Of a stretch of DNA of 64,000 bases, positions 54,101 through 62,652 are shown piece after piece. A model generated the notes under the pieces. It was not told the origin of the DNA. It made no database searches and saw nothing but the letters and a program-made list of their open reading frames with translations. Position numbers and translations under genes: made by a program. How positions within the stretch are numbered: the stretch's first letter is position 1; every line of letters begins with the position of its first letter. The stretch spans positions 12,222,663 to 12,286,662 of the forward strand of contig CM055753.1 of NCBI GenBank assembly GCA_029465975.1, written 5' to 3'. Source of the stretch: Dallia pectoralis. Lineage: Eukaryota; Chordata; Actinopteri; Esociformes; Umbridae.

Positions 54101-56371
54101 TCATTACCTTTAAGGACAGCACCTCAGCTTCAGTAGAGAACTTGGTCATTACCTTTAAAGGACAGCACCTCAGCTTCAGTAGAGAACTTGGTCATTACCT
54201 TTAAAGGACAGCACCTCAGCTTCAGTATGTAACTTGGTCATTACCTTTAAGGACAGCCCTTCAGCTTCAGGAGAGACCTTGGGCATTACCTTTAAGGACA
54301 GCACCAGGAGAACTTGAACAGATTCCATCAGCTTGCACTTTACAAATGGGTTTCCTTCACAGAGCAGCTCTGTCAACTTTATATACTGGAACTGGAAGAT
54401 ATGCACATCAGTAATGATACCTCCAATATCAAAGACATATTTCAGGGTATGCCATTTTGAGACACTTTTATTCAAAGCTAAGTAATCTTGCATGGAAACA
54501 CACTTAATCTATGAATCCTAAAGATCTGCGCTATTGAACTAATATGGTGGTGAACAAAACTGCACGTACATCAACAGGAAACATGGATAAACGGTTTCCA
54601 GCTACATCCAAAACCCTTAGTTCAGTCAGTGCAACAATAGTCTGTTGATTGGAAAAGGAGGTCAAGTGTCAGGGCCAATAAAAAAGTAATACATCAGTAA
54701 CATTTTCAAAACGGCTAACAAGTGAAGCCAAAAAAAGTGAACGTCTTTATGTAAACAACGGAAACATTGAGCTGAAACATGCACATGAAAAAGAACCAGA
54801 ACAGCATCTACCTCTGGTAGACTGTTGAGTCTGTTCCTGGCCAGGTATAATCTGACCAACCGGGTCAGTCTGGAAATCTCTCTGGGCAGATGCACCAGGA
54901 GGTTCTTAGTCAGATTCATCTCGATCATTTTCGAGAGAAAGCCAATCTCCACAGGAAGCTCTACCAACTGGTTGTCCTGGAGACTGAGTGTCTGCAGGTT
55001 ACGAAGACTGAGAAAACAAAGCATGTAGACATGAGTGGTCAGCTGGTGGCCTAATGTCAGTTATCCCAAAACTAAACCTGTATTTTAGTCAGTTTCTGGT
55101 TAACACCACTCTACTGTACATATCCATCACCCAGTTCTACCATGTCACCCAGATCACTATGAATACTTCTAGCCTGTTTACTTTAATGGAGAATTATTAA
55201 TACTTCTGGGCTGTTTACTCTAATGACGTATTATTAATAGATTGTCCTTGCTAAGTAATGTGCTCTTAGCTTCTGAAATATAAGCATTAATTATAAGCTT
55301 CTCTGTTGGATAAGAGCGGAAGATAAATGTCTAAACTGCTGTAGATAACATATTCAGTGAATAAGCATCACCTTTTGATCCCTGCTGGAAGGACTGCAAT
55401 CTGATTGTGGTTCAGATTTAGAAGAACCAGGTCAGAAAGTTCTTCTGCAGGAGAGAAGATATGACATCTCTATCTCTCCATCTGTATCATTGTTTGATTA
55501 GTAAATATTATTGTACTGTACAGCAGTGAAAGTCCAGTGATGACATCAGCAGGACATCGTACCTAAGACCTCTGGTGCTAAGATGCTAATGTGGTTTCCA
55601 AACAAATAAAGTTTCCTCAAGGAGTTTAGGTTCCTCAGTACGGACGGAACCTCCTTCAGACTGTTGTTCCCCAAATTCAGTTCTGTCAACTCAACAACCG
55701 AAAATAGACAAAAGAGTAGCACAGATAGCTGAGCAAAATAAATACGAAATACAATACGCAATACAAAATACAATACGGAATACAATACAAAATACTAAAT
55801 ACAATACGGAATACAAAATACAATAAAAAATACAATACACAATACAATACAAAATACAATACAATACAATACGGAATACAAAATACAATACGGAATACAA
55901 TACGAAATACTAAATACAATACGGAATACAAAATATAATAAAAAATACAATACACAATACAAAATACAATACAATACGGAATACAAAATACAATACGGAA
56001 TACAATACGAAATACTAAATACAATAAAAAATACAATACACAATACAATACAAAATACAATACAATACAAAATACAATACGGAATACAATACAATACAAA
56101 ATAAATACATACTGAATTTAGCGCACAATTTACCGAAGTCATGCATGTTTTTTCTGTGGGATTAAAGTCTGTCAGTCGGTCTTTCTTTACTCACATGTTT
56201 TAAAGACTGTAGTTCTATTGGCAGAGATGTGAGGAAGTTGTTGCTTAACTGAAGGATCCTCACATCTGTTAGTCTTGCCACGGATTTAGGAACCTTGTGC
56301 ATTTTCTTTGAACTCATATTAAAAGATTTTGCATTTGACCTCAGAGCTCCAATAACTATATTATTAGTCAT
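50992..56371 (-). CDS. lrrc69: lrrc69: leucine-rich repeat-containing protein 69 (eight exons, 343 aa)
   Basis: A small LRR protein of unknown biochemical role. Eight exons with compatible phases give 343 residues, close to the human protein as I recall it (347). LRRs of LxxLxLxxNxL type run from about residue 34 to 225 (VRILQLSNNFLTSLP, LTELNLGNNSLKEVP, LVLLNLNHNQIAVLP, LQTLSLQDNQLVELP, LVRLYLARNRLNSLP, LRVLDVAGNRLSMFP). The C-terminal part has CEGNPF, a Cys-rich CGHCALCLQPFLTTWLECV and the ending CFNKKGHPYFGIASV, the layout of LRRC69/LRRC58-type proteins. The neighbours runx1t1 and otud6b decide lrrc69 over lrrc58. The start is the ATG at 56371; an in-frame extension upstream is only minisatellite. 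Introns 1 and 6 contain arrays touching or near splice sites. Confidence 0.88.
51304..51483 (-). CDS. lrrc69: lrrc69 exon 7
   Basis: Sixty codons, phase 0 at both ends, between CCTGATCCAG and GTACCG. Reads ELAARLILVENRRRFSVVHR, TMTHYPKLSLMLSQCGHCAL and CLQPFLTTWLECVVFINLRK. The CxxCxxC cluster is in this exon. Confidence 0.9.
51533..52895. repeat. Minisatellite, 44-bp unit, about 31 copies, almost identical
   Basis: Units of TGTGATGTGGATGGTGTTGT then GTCCTGTGGTACTGTCTAAA and CGGT. Only two substitutions are evident (TGTTTTGTCC near 52607 and CAGTCGTG near 52850), so the array is very young or strongly homogenised. It lies in lrrc69 intron 6, about 50 bp from the exon 7 acceptor. Confidence 0.98.
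52925..53015. repeat. Short minisatellite, 19-bp unit, about 5 copies
   Basis: Repeats of GTCACTACTAGGCTAGCTT. Confidence 0.92.
53458..54304 (-). repeat. 45-bp minisatellite made from the lrrc69 exon 6/intron 6 junction, about 18 copies
   Basis: Minus-strand units read GTGCTGTCCTTAAAG, GTAATGACC and AAGTTCCATACTGAAGCTGAG. The first copy is the end of exon 6 (codons VLSLK) plus its donor. Every later copy repeats both. The period is 15 codons and the frame stays open over most of the array. Confidence 0.93.
54290..54385 (-). CDS. lrrc69: lrrc69 exon 6
   Basis: After TCTTCCAGTTCCAG. Reads YIKLTELLCEGNPFVKCKLM then ESVQVLLVLSLK. I end it at AAAG/GTAATG (54290) rather than at the weaker CTG/GTGCTG (54305): the donor is better, and the 19-residue distance from CEGNP to the next exon then equals that in the human protein as I recall it. 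Both choices keep the frame. Confidence 0.82.
54570..54641 (-). CDS. lrrc69: lrrc69 exon 5
   Basis: Twenty-four codons, phase 0, between CAATCAACAG and GTACGT. Reads TIVALTELRVLDVAGNRLSM then FPVD, one LRR. Confidence 0.9.
54812..55007 (-). CDS. lrrc69: lrrc69 exon 4
   Basis: After TTTTCTCAG. Completes a Ser codon and reads LRNLQTLSLQDNQLVELPVE, IGFLSKMIEMNLTKNLLVHL and PREISRLTRLVRLYLARNRL, three LRRs, before GTAGAT. Confidence 0.93.
55372..55444 (-). CDS. lrrc69: lrrc69 exon 3
   Basis: Between CTCCTGCAG and GTGATG. Reads (E)ELSDLVLLNLNHNQIAVLP then AGIK, one LRR. Seventy-three bases, joining phase 1 to phase 2. Confidence 0.9.
55563..55689 (-). CDS. lrrc69: lrrc69 exon 2
   Basis: After CGGTTGTTGAG. 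Reads LTELNLGNNSLKEVPSVLRN then LNSLRKLYLFGNHISILAPE and VL, before GTACGA. The acceptor was chosen to keep phase 0 with exon 1 (LKH-LTELNL). Confidence 0.9.
55730..56105. repeat. TACAA-rich degenerate array in lrrc69 intron 1
   Basis: AATACAATACGGAATACAAA-type repeats with 5-bp and larger periods, ending about 40 bp from the exon 2 acceptor. Confidence 0.92.
56195..56371 (-). CDS. lrrc69: lrrc69 exon 1
   Basis: Starts MTNNIVIGALRSNAKSFNMS and continues SKKMHKVPKSVARLTDVRIL then QLSNNFLTSLPIELQSLKH, before GTGAGT. Phase 0 at the end. The frame stays open upstream into the 34-bp array, but there it encodes only the repeat, so I take this ATG. Confidence 0.88.
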
Positions 56372-56377
56372 GATTTG

Positions 56378-56605
56378 ACACGTTCCCATAGAAACATAAA
56401 GCACCAGGGAGACACGTTCCCATAGAAACATACAGCACCAAGGAGACACGTTCCCATAGAAACATAAAGCACCAGGGAGACACGTTCCCATAGAAACATA
56501 AAGCACCAGGGAGACACGTTCCCATAGAAACATAAAGCACCAGGGAGACACGTTCCCATAGAAACATAAAGCACCAGGTAGACACGTTCCCGTAGAAACA
56601 AACCC
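56378..56605. repeat. Minisatellite, 34-bp unit, about 6-7 copies, directly upstream of the lrrc69 ATG
   Basis: Units of CACGTTCCCATAGAAACATA then AAGCACCAGGGAGA. The array ends seven bases before the start codon on the minus strand and would be part of the 5' UTR if transcription starts upstream of it. Confidence 0.94.
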
Positions 56606-57465
56606 ACATGTGCATCACTTTAGGGACCTCCAGCGGTTTCTCGTGAAAATATATATGAATATATTATAAAACGTTTTTTTCAGGGAGTTGTTTTTCTCTT
56701 CTGCCAATCGTTTTTATAACACATTATTCAATTAAGTGTCTACCGTATCATATCTGATTGTAAATGAAAGCTGATCTGCGGAGTACAAGACCGGAACTTA
56801 AGGACCAATCAAAATTCGGGACAGACCCACTGAATCAGTTGATATTGTTTTACTATTTTCTACATTACAGATAATAAAAACATCAAAACTATAATAAGGC
56901 ACTTATGGAATCGTTTAGGTATCAACATTTGTAAATATTAAAGTGTGATAATCTTTTAGATTGGATTACATCTGAACGACAGGTTGGCAAAATTATCTTC
57001 AAATGGCTTCATGATGAATTCGCCTGTAAATCCTTTGAATGAGTGGTTGTCCAAACTGTACGATGCTGTAGAAAATAACATATAAGACGGTGTACAATAT
57101 TATAGTAAAGATGGATGACACTGTCTCACTAAGGCATCTGGCTGCTGCTGTATGTTAGTCAGCAGGTTTACATGGTGACTGGACATAAAGTAACAGCCCA
57201 AGACTGTCAGTAGGTATCTGTGGTTGCTGGTTCATCATGAATAGCCTTCTCAGGTGGTATTGTTGGAGATGTGACCCATTTAAAATGCACAAAACATTCA
57301 GAACTTGAACAAGACAACATCAATCTAATCGTATCTATAATATTTCTATGCATTGGACTTGTCCAGTGGAACTTTCATAACAAAAAACAACACCATGTTA
57401 CGTTATGGAAATTGAAACGGCAACATATTTTGATTATTTTATTGTACAGACAATATTGACCAGAG
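56606..57465. other. lrrc69 upstream region, no gene recognised
   Basis: AT-rich sequence that presumably holds the lrrc69 promoter. A CCAATCA motif occurs near 56804. No CpG-rich stretch or TATA box stands out. Confidence 0.4.
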
Positions 57466-57665
57466 GCACCAAATAAGACAACTCCATGTTGATGGTGTAA
57501 CCATAACGACAGATCACCAAATAAGACAATTCCATGTTGATGGTGTAACCATAATGACAGATCACCAAATAAGACAACTCCATGTTGATGGTGTAACCAT
57601 AACGACAGATCACCAAATAAGACAACTCCATGTTGATGGTGTAACCATAACGACAGATCACCAAA
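57466..57665. repeat. Minisatellite, 48-bp unit, 4 copies
   Basis: Units of GACAACTCCATGTTGATGGT then GTAACCATAACGACAGATCA and CCAAATAA. Confidence 0.95.
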
Positions 57666-57934
57666 TGCATTACAGCAGGGATATCAAACTGATTCCACAG
57701 ATGGCCTAGTTCATGCAGGTTTATGGTTTTTCCTTTACATTAGTTCCCAGTTCAGACCCAAACAAGCAGGTGAGGGTAGAACCTAACCAAATAGTGACTT
57801 AATTAATCAATCAAGTACACGGTGAGGGTGAAAACCTGCAGACACTCAGCCCTCCACGGAACCGGTTTGACACCTCGGCATTACAAGGAACATTTGCATG
57901 GTGATACCAGGAACATTCACAAGTTCTGGTGAGA
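57666..57934. other. Intergenic between lrrc69 and otud6b
   Basis: Unique sequence downstream of the otud6b poly(A) signal. No feature seen. Confidence 0.5.
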
Positions 57935-57940
57935 TTTATT
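57935..57940 (-). terminator. otud6b: AATAAA polyadenylation signal of otud6b
   Basis: AATAAA on the minus strand (GGAAATAAATCTCACC), about 205 bases after the otud6b stop. This suits a short 3' UTR ending near 57915. Confidence 0.7.
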
Positions 57941-58079
57941 TCCAATTCTTCATGACATAACAGAACAATTGCCCCATCGGGGGAACCAGAGGGAAGAGGA
58001 ACTAAAACTATCGTTCTTCAACGTCTGATCTGCTCAAACAAGAATCTCATTAAAGTCCATGATGTCCTCAGCTGTCCTC

Positions 58080-58170
58080 TCCAGTCGACGCCCCCTCCAG
58101 ACGATGCCCCCATCAGATGACGCCCCCTCCAGACGACGCCCCCATCAGACGACGCCCCCATCAGACGACG
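58080..58170. repeat. Short GACGCCCC tandem repeat spanning the otud6b stop codon
   Basis: About five to six copies of 16-18-bp units (CATCAGACGACGCCCC and CCTCCAGACGACGCCCC). The last codons and the stop of otud6b lie in the first units. Confidence 0.88.
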
Positions 58171-58232
58171 CGTCCTTCAGGCGCTGGACAGAGTTGTAGT
58201 GCTCTCCCAGTCCATAAGCGTGACGCATGTAA
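58145..58232 (-). CDS. otud6b: otud6b exon 8 (catalytic His, C-terminus)
   Basis: After TTGTTTCAG. Reads (I)YMRHAYGLGEHYNSVQRL then KDASSDGGVV and TGA at 58147-58145. The last residues are encoded by the GACG repeat. Confidence 0.92.
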
Positions 58233-61168
58233 CTGAAACAAGAACAGCGTTCACAGGTTCAGTTCTTCACCAAACGTTCTCTTGGTTTTTGATCTAAATA
58301 AACACAACAGGGTGGAAGTGTAACGTAAATCTGTTGTGTAGTTTCAGCCCGGGACGTCAGTATGGGTTAGAGGTTTCCTGAATAGTACTTACATAAGTGT
58401 GATGGGTCGCTTGTCAAACTCCTCTCCAATTATTATGTCTGGAGAATCCGCTTGAATCACCTCTATTGGTAGTCGGAGGACCTGGGTCAGAGCTCTGAGC
58501 TGTAAAAGCAAACAGGAAGCATACAAACATTATCAATGCTTTAGCTACTGGCATACGACACAGTTCCAGAGGAGTACGACACAGTTCCAGAGGAGTACGA
58601 CACAGTTCCAGAGGAGTACGACACAGTTCCAGAGGAGTACGACATAGGAGGAGTGTGACATAGGAGGAGTGTGACACAGGAGGAGTGCGACACAGGAGGA
58701 GTGGGACACAGGAGGAGTGCGACACAGGAGGAGTGCGACACAGGAGGAGTGCGACACAGGAGGAGTAATTATATGTTCCTGGTACCTCCAGCTGGCCTCC
58801 CCAGGCTGCAGTGTCTTCTATGTCACAGCAGTACTTCTGAAATTCATCTGGAGACACAGAGTACTATTCAAACCTCACTATCATATACCTCACAAACTAT
58901 ATGATCATATACCTCACCTCATATTCTAACCCAGTAAACCCTACATCCTCATGTTCTAACCCAGTAAACCCTACATCCTCATGTTCTAACCCAGTAAACC
59001 CTACATCCTCATGTTCTAACCCAGTAAACCCTACATCCTCATGTTCTAACCCAGTAAACCCTACATCCTCATGTTCTAACCCAGTAAACCCAACATCCTC
59101 ATGTTCTAACCCAGTAAACCCTACATCCTCATGTTCTAACCCAGTAAACCCTACATCCTCATGTTCTAACCCAGTAAACCCTACATCCTCATGTTCTAAC
59201 CCAGTAAACCCTACATCCTCATGTTCTAACCCAGTAAACCCCACATATATACCAGCTGTGTACAGATCCCCTGTGGTGCTGTTGGTCAGGAAGGGAAGGA
59301 AGTCGTCTGCGTGGGCCCTGATGTACTGAGCGGTTTGGGCCCGAAGCTCTATCAGGTTCAGACTCAATCCATTCTGGGCCAGCTGGTCTTCAACAGCACG
59401 GTACATACAGTGGCCATCTGAGGAGGAGAAGGAGGAGCAAGAGGAGGAGCAACAATAGGAGAAGGAGGAGCAAGAGGAGAACGATATGTTGTCCATAATC
59501 TTAATGCTTACAGCCCAAAACCAAACACACTACAAGGGGAATATGGGAACAACTAAGTGCGCCACTGTCTGAATTAGAAATAAATAGATGCCTTGCTCAA
59601 GGCAAAATAGCAGTCTGTAACAATGCCAGCAACCCTCTCACTGCCTGATCTTGCAAATGAAAACTGGGATAGGAACATGCAACCTTCTGGTTCTGCTGGG
59701 CCGCGTCTCCACCAGCAGGGCTAGCTGCTGCCCACCTGAGGAAATCTCCTTGATCTGTAGCTGACGCGCCGCTAGCTTCTGGGCCAGCTTCAGTCCTTCC
59801 TGGTGCCTGAGACCAGACAGGTTCTCCACTTCAGCTTCTGCAATACGGCTCTCTCTTTCCTTCTCCGCAGCCGCCTTTTTATCCTGAGAGTGAGTTGCCA
59901 GAACAGGAAGTATGAACAGGAGACTTCCTCTTGTCTATTTGTGATTTTACTCGGTTTGAACTAAACTTGGCAATAACTCAAATAAATAAACCAGAATTTT
60001 AAAAGCCAAATGGTGAGAAATATGGTAAAGAAAAAGAACCACAATATTGAATAGTATTTTAATTAATTGAACCAAAAATATATTGACATATTGAAATATA
60101 TAGTGATTGCATTATCAAGTAGACGTGTGCATAATATGTTCTTGTATACCTCAATTGGCCATAAAGTTTCCAAGTTTGAAAACAAGTGGTTTTGATGATA
60201 TGAAAACCAGTGGTCAAAAATCCCTTAACAGAACTGTAAGGCTCACCCGTCTCTTCTGAGCTTTTGATGGGCCTCGTTCTTGCTTAGCGTCATTTAGCTC
60301 TTCTTCTCCTTCCAAAGCCAGGGAGGCCACTCCATTCACAACCTCTTCCTCCTTACAGGGAATATACATCTATGTTACTATATATATCAGACCATATAGT
60401 GCAAACTATATGTGTGACTCATTTAGGAGTGTGTCGGTGATGATGCTGTATCAGAATAAAAGCACACAACGTTCATAAGAGACTCGTAATTCTATGCTTC
60501 TATGCTTTGAATAGATGTAAGCATCAGTTACCTGTTCTCCTCCAGCACATGAAGCCTTCAGAAGTTGGAGTTCTTCCTCATGTTTTTCATTGAGTTCCGT
60601 TTCCAATTTAGAGATGTCCTCGGCCAGCTGTTTCCGCCTCTTCTTGTCATTTTTCGGAACTGCATTTTTCATGCTTTGGACTTTAGCTGAAACATGTGCA
60701 GGAGTTTTAAATAGGTCCACTTCAAAATAAAAGTGGACCTAAATAAAGCAATAAACCACTCGGAACAGAAAGCTCACAGTTTGTTATGTAGGATCTTAAT
60801 GTAGACGTAGATAATAATAACAACAAACTTCTTAATATTATTTTACGATGAAAACTAGGTATTTATTACATAGATAAATAAATACACTCATAATAACACG
60901 CGTGTCATTTCTGCCTCACTCTGGATGCTAAGTTTAGCTCGATTATCATCACATCAACATGATAATCTGAGAAATATACCTGTTTATTTAGTTGTACTTT
61001 ACTACAGTTAGACGTGCCATAAAATATGTCTATCCATCTAATGTTTCTAGTGTAATCACTGTAAATGTCATAATTATAACATCTATAATGTACACTACCT
61101 TGCAGGTCCTTCTTTTCTTTTCGATGTTGCTTTGCTAACATGTCCCCAGCTGACTCTACCTCTGCCAT
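58145..61168 (-). CDS. otud6b: otud6b: OTU-domain deubiquitinase 6B (eight exons, 299 aa)
   Basis: A cytosolic OTU-family cysteine protease that removes ubiquitin; the human protein is linked to translation control and proteasome assembly. Exons total 900 bases including the stop (299 aa; human about 293). The N-terminus is a charged coiled coil (HRKEKKDLQ, MKNAVPKNDKKRRKQL) and SKAQKRRDKKAAAEKERE follows. The OTU domain is about residues 155-285, with the catalytic loop SDGHCMYRAVEDQL (Cys about 163, Asp about 160) and the His motif YGLGEHYNSV (His about 282). FLPFLTNSTTGDLYT and QKYCCDIEDTAAWGGQLE are family blocks. All eight splice junction phases fit. The C-terminal tail after VQRLKDA lies in a tandem repeat and differs from mammals. 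Divergent from pip4p2. Confidence 0.95.
58393..58499 (-). CDS. otud6b: otud6b exon 7
   Basis: After TGCTTTTACAG. Reads LRALTQVLRLPIEVIQADSP then DIIIGEEFDKRPITL, ending two bases into Ile before GTAAGT. Confidence 0.95.
58555..58770. repeat. Two adjoining minisatellites in otud6b intron 6 (21-bp x 4, 15-bp x about 10)
   Basis: GTTCCAGAGGAGTACGACACA units, then GGAGGAGTGCGACACA-like units. On the minus strand the array starts about 16 bp after the exon 6 donor. Confidence 0.94.
58786..58847 (-). CDS. otud6b: otud6b exon 6
   Basis: After GTGTCTCCAG. Reads (D)EFQKYCCDIEDTAAWGGQ then LE, before GTACCA. Confidence 0.95.
58915..59245. repeat. Minisatellite, 30-bp unit, 11 copies, filling otud6b intron 5
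   Basis: Units of CATCCTCATGTTCTAACCCA then GTAAACCCTA. On the minus strand it starts about 10 bp after the donor of exon 5, and the exon frame stays open through it (VGFTGLEHED repeats). Confidence 0.96.
59253..59417 (-). CDS. otud6b: otud6b exon 5 (catalytic Cys)
   Basis: After TCCTCCTCAG. Reads (D)GHCMYRAVEDQLAQNGLS, LNLIELRAQTAQYIRAHADD and FLPFLTNSTTGDLYTA, before GTATAT. The DGHC loop is the OTU nucleophile motif. Confidence 0.96.
59418..59485. repeat. GGA-rich repeat forming the pyrimidine tract of the otud6b exon 5 acceptor
   Basis: Plus strand GAGGAGGAGAAGGAGGAGCA repeated about twice. On the minus strand this is an extended CTCCTCCTT tract ending at the exon 5 acceptor. Confidence 0.85.
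59585..59700 (-). mobile_element. Possible degenerate SINE in otud6b intron 4
   Basis: CCTTGCTCAAGGCAAAATAG and ATGCAACCTTCTGGTT resemble the conserved parts of teleost tRNA SINEs read in reverse. There is no intact B box. Confidence 0.4.
59736..59883 (-). CDS. otud6b: otud6b exon 4
   Basis: After ACTCTCAG. Reads DKKAAAEKERESRIAEAEVE, NLSGLRHQEGLKLAQKLAAR and QLQIKEISS, ending one base into Asp before GTGGGC. The Lys/Glu-rich helix leads into the OTU domain. Confidence 0.95.
60247..60351 (-). CDS. otud6b: otud6b exon 3
   Basis: After CCCTGTAAG. Thirty-five codons, phase 0: EEEVVNGVASLALEGEEELN, DAKQERGPSKAQKRR, before GTGAGC. No other gene's features are present. Confidence 0.92.
60532..60686 (-). 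CDS. otud6b: otud6b exon 2
   Basis: After ACATGTTTCAG. Reads (A)KVQSMKNAVPKNDKKRRK, QLAEDISKLETELNEKHEEE and LQLLKASCAGGEQ, before GTAACT. MKNAVPKNDKKRRKQL is nearly invariant in OTUD6 proteins. Confidence 0.96.
61099..61168 (-). CDS. otud6b: otud6b exon 1 (start codon)
   Basis: Starts MAEVESAGDMLAKQHRKEKK then DLQ, ending one base into Ala before GTAGTG. The LxxxHRKEKK(D/E)LQAK pattern matches vertebrate OTUD6B. Confidence 0.93.
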
Positions 61169-61206
61169 GACTGAAACAAATATGTTGCTTTTATAAATAC
61201 TGAAAC

Positions 61207-61237
<31 letters not shown>

Positions 61238-62340
61238 AATTAACGTTAAATGAACATGATTTATTTGATATCAAAGGTAAAATGTGGACAAGCCATGTGA
61301 ACTAGTCAGTAAGACTAGCCGGCAGCAGCGCAAACAGTGACGTCATCAAGGTATTCTAATGAGAAAAACTTCAAAATGTAAGCACCAATGTGAATTAGTG
61401 GCATTGTGTGTAATTCGTTTTCTAAATTGTATAAATAGGATGTATGCATGCATAGGTTATTTTTCATGTAGTTTTCCAATCTAAAAAATATAGTATATAG
61501 GGTAAAACAAGTTGTAGTCCGTTTTGTTATATATATATATAGTTATATTACCTAATAACACAAAAAACTACACTATGATGGGGAACATTATCATTCGAGA
61601 ATTAGTCACAAGTGTGTATGAAATTTCATGGAGGAAATAGAGGGTTCAGCTATCAGCACTTCTTACCCAGTGGCTTTGAAGAACAATTGTAAGGTGCTTA
61701 ACAACATTCTTCATGCTAATGGCTATTTCCCCTATATCTTCAACCATGAAATTACACTTTATATGGATTCTATAAACCCTAATGAGTAATACTCGAAAGC
61801 CATGTTTCACTTCAATTTATAATCGTAACGATGAATGAAACACATTGCCATGCATTTCAATGATGGCTTTTATTTGGAAGAAGTAAAATATCAGCGTTAG
61901 TGCTGCCAGCATAATATAATGCTGCTTGCAGAGCGGTAATCCAAAATAAATAGAGTACAACACTTCCGTTTACTGAAATATCGCGATTCCATTGGTCGTT
62001 GCCGTTTCGTTATTTGACAGGTTAGTGTTTTAGTTAACAATTTCATCGTTTCACCGTTTAACAAATTCACTCGGGAAAAAAACGATGTAATAGTTTTCAC
62101 ATATCGCATAGATAATGTATTTGGTACCCAATGACTGATAACATTAGTGGGAATTATAGAAGTGTCCTCTTTACTGTAACATACCATGAGTGAGCACAGA
62201 ATAAACACAAAATACAATAACTAATATATATATATATATATAACACTGTAAACGTATTTGCATAGAGGGAACATATGTTGTTTATAAGGTCTCCTCGCTT
62301 GGCACAATGACGTGTTTAGTCTCTACATTCCATTGCAGTT
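61169..62340. other. Divergent otud6b/pip4p2 intergenic region
   Basis: AT-rich DNA with TA dinucleotide runs at about 61207-61240, 61532-61541 and 62223-62241. No gene recognised. It holds the otud6b promoter on one side and the pip4p2 promoter on the other. Confidence 0.6.
61338..61345. promoter_or_regulatory. Perfect CRE/ATF site upstream of otud6b
   Basis: TGACGTCA palindrome, 170 bases upstream of the otud6b ATG, in an otherwise AT-rich region. This is the consensus for CREB/ATF dimers. Position relative to the true transcription start is unknown. Confidence 0.5.
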
Positions 62341-62385
62341 TAAGCCCCTCCCTCCGTTACGTGTCCGCGTCCTAACTCCGCCCCC

Positions 62386-62421
62386 ATGGAGCCGCCCCCT
62401 GGCTGGTGCTGGAGCTGCTGA
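62386..62421 (+). other. Possible upstream ORF in the pip4p2 leader (11 codons)
   Basis: ATGGAG opens MEPPPGWCWSC then TGA, 110 bases before the pip4p2 start. It matters only if transcription starts upstream of 62386. Confidence 0.25.
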
Positions 62422-62531
62422 TTTGCTGGGAGCCTCTCTCTCTCTCTAGGAAACCCTGACCCGAGGAGAGCCTCCCCTACCGCGGTCCTGCCCGTCGTTT
62501 ATCGGTCTAGTTCGGCTGAACCTCCGCAGTC

Positions 62532-62652
62532 ATGGCCGACGAAGGCACGGATGAACGGTCCCCGCTGCTGTCAGCCCCGAACTCGGGGAGTGTCACCCCG
62601 TGTGGACCCCCGGAGTACCCGGCGGAGTACCCGGCAGACCCGAGTCCCAGAG
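62532..62652 (+). CDS. pip4p2: pip4p2 (tmem55a) exon 1: phosphatidylinositol-4,5-bisphosphate 4-phosphatase 2, N-terminus only
   Basis: The family removes the 4-phosphate from PtdIns(4,5)P2 on late endosomes and lysosomes. This exon encodes only the cytosolic N-terminus: MADEGTDERSPLLSAPNSGS then VTPCGPPEYPAEYPADPSPR, followed by a split codon and GTAACG. MAxxGxDERSPLLSxxxSGxVTP matches vertebrate TMEM55A; ERSPLL contains an acidic dileucine-like lysosomal sorting signal. YPAEYPA appears to be a short in-frame duplication. The catalytic CX5R motif and the two C-terminal membrane helices lie in later exons outside the window. The neighbourhood with otud6b supports pip4p2 rather than pip4p1. 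Confidence 0.9.

Noticed and set aside
54305..54385. lrrc69 exon 6 ending at CTG/GTGCTG
   Set aside because: The site is weak. Ending 15 bases later at AAAG/GTAATG gives a better donor and restores the spacing remembered for the human protein.
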